The notes beneath the pieces were generated by a model. That model ran no database searches. It was not told the origin of the DNA and saw only the letters and a list, made by a program, of their open reading frames with translations. The position numbers were made by a program, and so were the translations under genes. DNA of 64,000 bases, taken from Apiospora phragmitis (lineage: Eukaryota; Ascomycota; Sordariomycetes; Amphisphaeriales; Apiosporaceae). Position 1 is the first letter of the stretch. The number at the start of each line of letters is the position of its first letter. The DNA lies in NCBI GenBank assembly GCA_038363925.1, contig JAQQWL010000010.1:682001-746000 (forward strand). The letters are read 5' to 3'. Shown here one piece after another: positions 60,456-64,000 of the stretch.

Positions 60456-61330
60456 GCTAGCTACGTAAACGAGGACTTTATTATAACGTGTTTAAAGTAT
60501 AAAATATAGCTTCTCTTCTTTCCGGCATATTCGTTATACTTATTATAACCTTTAAATCTTAATCCTTTTAATATATTAAAAAATATTTATTATTAAAAAA
60601 TAACCTTATATTATATAGGGCTTAATAATATAAATATAAATAAAAAAGACTTCTTTCGATATTACGAACTAATTAAAAGGTTTATTTTTCGGCCGTATAT
60701 AATAATTAACGGCTAAGCCGTAACTAGTATATTCTTTCGCGATATTAATAAGCCCTTTAATAGCTAGAACCGGAGAATAGAAAACTAAATAAAGGCAGGA
60801 TTATCTAAGCTTCCCCTCGACGTTTTCGATAAATAATTCTCCTTTATAATATTACTAATACTTATAACTAGCCGCTAAATTAAAGAGTTAATAAATACGC
60901 TTAATAATAATAATACTATTTTTAATAGCGCGACGCGCCGGGTTTTATTCTAGAAATTTTAAAAGAGTTTAAATATTTTAAACGGCTAGATTAGTTAATT
61001 AGAGCACGAAAAGTTACTTTTAAAAGATAATCTAGAGAAAAAAAGAGGTAAAAAGAGGAAAAGAGTAATATTTAACCTTAACTAAAAGTTTACGCGTATA
61101 CGAGATGCTATAATAATTAAAAGGGAAATAAATAACGTTACACTAGAACCCTAGGCTGTTACTCCTTTATCGTCGGCGCCGGAAGCCGTTGTAATTAAAT
61201 CTAACTCTAAATCTAAGATTAAGAGTATTATAAAAGCGTTTCGAGACTAAAACGGTGTTTTTAGGATTTTATATTAATTTTTAATTAAATTATTCGTATT
61301 ATTATTATGTAATATTATTATTAGTTTCTA

Positions 61331-61373
61331 GGGTCGCCGTTATATGGGGTAACCGTAGCACCGTCAGCTGGCT
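61331..61373 (-). repeat. Right terminal inverted repeat of the host pogo element
   Basis: Reverse complement of 51972-52014 with about four transitions. Confidence 0.9.
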
Positions 61374-61484
61374 TAAGCAAGTGATCATCTAGTTGGACCG
61401 AAGGATTGCTCCGAAGTGACCGCCCATCCCAGATTCATTCTCGCTGCGCTCATACAATCACGAAAGCAAGGCACTTCGTCCATC

Positions 61485-62536
61485 ATGACAAGCCCAAAAG
61501 TGCCCCAATTGATCTTTGGCTGTGGCGGTCTCGGCCACGAAATTTCTGGTGAATCTTCCGCAGAGCTCCTATAGACGCTCAAGGAAGCAAGCGTGATACG
61601 TCTGGACACGGCAGCTCTCTATCCGCCCACGGACATCGGTGCCTCGCAGCGCGTCCTCGGGCAGACGAGAGCGGCCGCGGAGCTTGGTTTCACCATCGAC
61701 ACCAAGGTTCTGGTGAGCATCACCGTGCTCGCTGGCACCCTCGAACCCGCCAAGATTGAGAAGTCGGCTGCGCAAAGCGTCAAAGACCTCCGTTTGGGTG
61801 AGGGCGGCAAGATCAATGTCTTCTATGCCCACGCGCCGGATGTGGCTACGCCCTTGCAGGACCAGGCGGCCGCCTTCGATGCACAGTACAAGAAAGGCCT
61901 ATTCAAAAAGGTAAGACACTCAACCCTCATGAGCGGGATAAACGGCGGGTTCGCAGAAGCCTCGGATGACGAGTCTTCCTATCGTTGCAGTTAGGTCTCT
62001 GCAACTTCCCGGCCCCGATGCTGGAGGAGTACATCGCCATCTGCGAGCGCGAATGCTACATCAAGCCTAGCGTGTACCAGGGACTGTACAATCTGATTGA
62101 CCGCCGCCACGAGGGAGCGGTGATGGACCTCGTTCGCCAGCACAACATGACCTTCATCGCCCACAGCCCCCACGCGGGTGGCTTCCTGCACGGCGGCCTC
62201 ACGTCCGGCCGGGTCGAGGGGACGCGCTTCGCCGAGGGAAACATCATGTCGATGGACGCGCGCCGCTACGACACGGACAAGCACCACGCCGCGGTCCGCG
62301 CCATGGATAAGGCGCTTGAGCCGCACGGTCTCACCAAGACGGACGTGGCTATGCGCTGGCTCGCGTTTCATTTCCAGCTGGGCCCCGACGATGCCATCAT
62401 CTTCGGCGCGAGCAAGATTGCCCAGGCTAGGCAGACTGTGGCAGCTGTCACCCAGGGACCGCTTCCAGACGACGTTGTTGTTGCTTTAGATGATGTGTGG
62501 AAGGCTTTAATCGTTGCTTGGGATTCTGTTATGTAA
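61485..62536 (+). pseudogene. Aldo/keto reductase (AKR7-like) with one in-frame TAG
   Basis: NADPH-dependent aldehyde/ketone reductase of about 323 residues, resembling the aflatoxin-aldehyde-reductase group. The ATG at 61485 gives PQLIFGCGGLGHE. The catalytic tetrad is present: Asp and Tyr in RLDTAALYPP, Lys in TIDTKVLV and His in FYAHAPD. An 80 bp intron (61911-61990) joins FKK to LGLCNFPAPMLEEY; the later blocks IKPSVYQGLYNLIDRR and IIFGASK (cofactor site) are intact, with TAA at 62534-62536. The single defect is TAG at 61572-61574 in SAELL-stop-TLKEA; CAG to TAG is a C-to-T change at CpA, the RIP preference. The gene starts only 112 bp from the transposon edge. It could restart downstream but would lose the first strand of the barrel. 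Confidence 0.85.
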
Positions 62537-62905
62537 TAGCATAAAAGTACATATTACGACGGACTACACTGCCTTTTGTAATCAAATCACGAACATGTTC
62601 CTAATCGTAGCTACATGACTTATAATAAGACACGACTACTCCTTAGTATCGTGGTATATAGTGAACGCGTGTTCGACTGGCTGCTGGGCCGCAATAGCGG
62701 CGGCGAGTATGGCAGCGTCAGCCGTCGTCACCTCCATGTAGAATAGCCGCCGACTGACTCTCTGGCAATGGATAAATATTTAGTACCTCTGCCTCCTCCG
62801 CCTGCACTCGAATATGTGGCGGTGCCGCAGGCTCTGTTGCGTCACTATTGCATCTGTGAGGCCGAGATGCCGCCGGGCGTCCGGGTTCGAATGATATTCT
62901 CTTCT
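62537..62905. other. Intergenic, convergent 3' ends
   Basis: No gene or RNA seen. Confidence 0.55.
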
Positions 62906-64000
62906 CTATTCAATGACAATGACATACTTCATTTCGGCATCTTCTGGACTCGGCTGGACCCTGGTACACTCTGATGCTGCTGTTGATGCGCCCACTTTTT
63001 CGATAACCCGAAGAAGTTCCTTACGATAACTGAGTGTTTGTGGTTCCGCGTACGAGAGGAAGGAACCTATCCGGCGAAATCTTCCCGGCGAAGCTTTGAT
63101 GCGTTGAAGAACTAAGCCACCGAGAATGATATATGGATGAAATTTCTTGTCTTTGGGGGTCTTATACACATGCTTTGAGGGGCCGTCTCGCACAGGCAGC
63201 AGGTAGACAGCGGCATCTGCTTCATCGCGAATGTAGTGTACACAATCCAGATGGATTGAGATTGGGTCTTGACTATCCTCCATAGACACTTTGGCGTCTC
63301 CCGCAACAGCGATTGTAGTTCCGGCAGTGCCGGTGGAACTAAGATGAATAGACCCAGCAACCAGCGCGGAACAGAGCATAGTCAACTCACCGCCTGAAAC
63401 AGCACCGAAGATATCGGGGCCAGAGGGCCTTGTCCATACGTCCAGCACAGTGCTGAACGCTCTTTCTGTTTCAGACTTGGTGCCTCGCTTGAAGGGATCT
63501 GGTAACACTCGGCTGTCCACGGATGCCCAGGACCACGTAGGCGCCCGCCAGCTGGGCCTCTCGCCGGCATTGTGCACATGCCAAAGCAACTGATTGATAA
63601 GCTGGTTTCGCCACATGCTCGCGAGATATTGATCTTTCATCAACTCGGAGTGACGTCTGGCAACGCCGGCCAGCGCAGGAAGGTAGTCAGAGCTGACAGT
63701 CATCTCAGCACCAGAATAGTTCATCACAAGACTATCCCAATTCCATTCTTCGTATTCGGGACAGACAAGCTTATAAATGAATCCAACAGCCGCATCCAGC
63801 CCATCGGGCATGCAAGCCGTTGCGAATGTTGATCGACACTCCCATGCTACCCCGTATTCACCAAAGCAAATAGTACGGAGTGCCAGCAGCCTTTCTTGGA
63901 AAGCCCACGCCCTCTTTGATAGGTTCGTGCCTGAACACGTTTTCCAGTGAGCTGCATGGTCGAAAAGGATTTGGGAATTAGACCGCTTGCTACCACCTAT
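62906..64000 (-). CDS. HET-domain protein, C-terminal part (cut by window end)
   Basis: Second heterokaryon-incompatibility-type gene, reading off the right end. From the edge the frame gives LSKRAWAFQERLLALRTICF, the canonical block at the end of the HET domain, then WEC and a long C-terminal region: SDYLPALAGVARRHSELMKD, SMWRNQLINQLLWHV and RAPTWSWASVDSRVLPDP. It ends at 62906 after a basic stretch. No stop or frame change occurs in the visible part, unlike the HET gene at 48 kb. The start and the HET core lie beyond 64000. Such genes act in non-self recognition, but most family members are of unknown specificity. Confidence 0.88.
   Translation of the reverse strand: MGGSKRSNSQILFDHAAHWKTCSGTNLSKRAWAFQERLLALRTICFGEYGVAWECRSTFATACMPDGLDAAVGFIYKLVCPEYEEWNWDSLVMNYSGAEMTVSSDYLPALAGVARRHSELMKDQYLASMWRNQLINQLLWHVHNAGERPSWRAPTWSWASVDSRVLPDPFKRGTKSETERAFSTVLDVWTRPSGPDIFGAVSGGELTMLCSALVAGSIHLSSTGTAGTTIAVAGDAKVSMEDSQDPISIHLDCVHYIRDEADAAVYLLPVRDGPSKHVYKTPKDKKFHPYIILGGLVLQRIKASPGRFRRIGSFLSYAEPQTLSYRKELLRVIEKVGASTAASECTRVQPSPEDAEMKYVIVIE

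Larger units (their letters stand above)
51972..61373 (+). mobile_element. Pogo/Fot1-type DNA transposon hosting two nested insertions
   Basis: Flanked by TA at 51970-51971 and 61374-61375, with 43 bp inverted repeats starting AGCCAGCTGACGGTGCTACG. Subtracting the two nested elements and their target duplications leaves about 1.92 kb, the usual Fot1 size. The transposase reads in the plus orientation in mutated form: ALPLFIIFKG near 59730, TNKELALI near 59850, RLIILNSYAS just before 59961, and beyond the nested insertion a stretch resembling the LP-x-HSSHLLQPLDL block (here FFPAYSLYLL) near 60515. Its inverted repeats differ from those of the 46 kb element, so it is a separate family. Heavily RIP-mutated and inactive. 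Confidence 0.9.

Noticed and set aside
1..64000. CRISPR array, prophage or bacterial defence island
   Set aside because: No regularly spaced short repeats or prokaryotic operon structure; genes have fungal introns and families.

Overview
The window is nuclear DNA of a filamentous ascomycete (Pezizomycotina, probably a sordariomycete). The evidence is the many 50-130 bp GT-AG introns, a large-subunit catalase, HET-domain genes, a fungal rhodopsin-fold receptor-like protein, a diterpene-cyclase relic, and long AT-rich blocks almost lacking CpA/TpG, the usual result of repeat-induced point mutation (RIP). No CRISPR array, prokaryotic operon or rRNA is visible.

Layout. 0-30 kb is gene-rich and GC-balanced: a Gln/Pro-rich protein, an Mmc1-like mitochondrial protein (-), Ubc7-type E2, large catalase, a GPI-type secreted protein, an SDR, a UDP-glycosyltransferase, tRNA-Ile(AAU) with an intron, a rhodopsin-like membrane protein (-), a berberine-bridge-type FAD oxidase, a membrane protein (-), a decayed LRAT-like membrane protein, an arylsulfatase-like tail (-) and a Bor1-type anion exchanger (-). 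30.09-35.90 kb is a RIP-degraded copia retrotransposon. 39-46 kb is a metabolic island: sulfotransferase, alpha/beta hydrolase, and a divergent pair of a TmpA-like membrane flavoprotein and a 4CL-like adenylate-forming enzyme. 46.03-47.89 kb is a Pot2/Fot1-type DNA transposon. 47.9-51.5 kb holds a HET gene with three stops and a truncated diterpene cyclase relic. 51.97-61.37 kb is a three-element nest: a pogo-type transposon interrupted by a copia element and by a 494 bp TRIM/SMART-like element. An aldo/keto reductase and a second HET gene (cut by the window end) close the window.

Two kinds of damage overlap. Single-base indels, often in short homopolymers, break even housekeeping genes (Ubc7, catalase, Mmc1, Bor1); these look like residual sequence errors, and frame-corrected models are sensible. 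In-frame stops explainable by one C:G to T:A change are concentrated right of 39 kb, near the transposons, and look like real RIP-linked decay. All coordinates refer to the sequence as given; introns and frame breaks are stated per gene.

The genes are independent units, except that the adenylate-forming enzyme and TmpA-like flavoprotein share a 549 bp divergent promoter and probably form a functional pair, echoing the AfeA/TmpA/TmpB signalling enzymes of Aspergillus nidulans. I found no convincing wholly new system. The most unusual items are the TSD-resolved nested transposons including the mini-LTR element, the RIP taper at element edges, and the diterpene-cyclase relic joined to a duplicated tail of the adenylate-forming gene.
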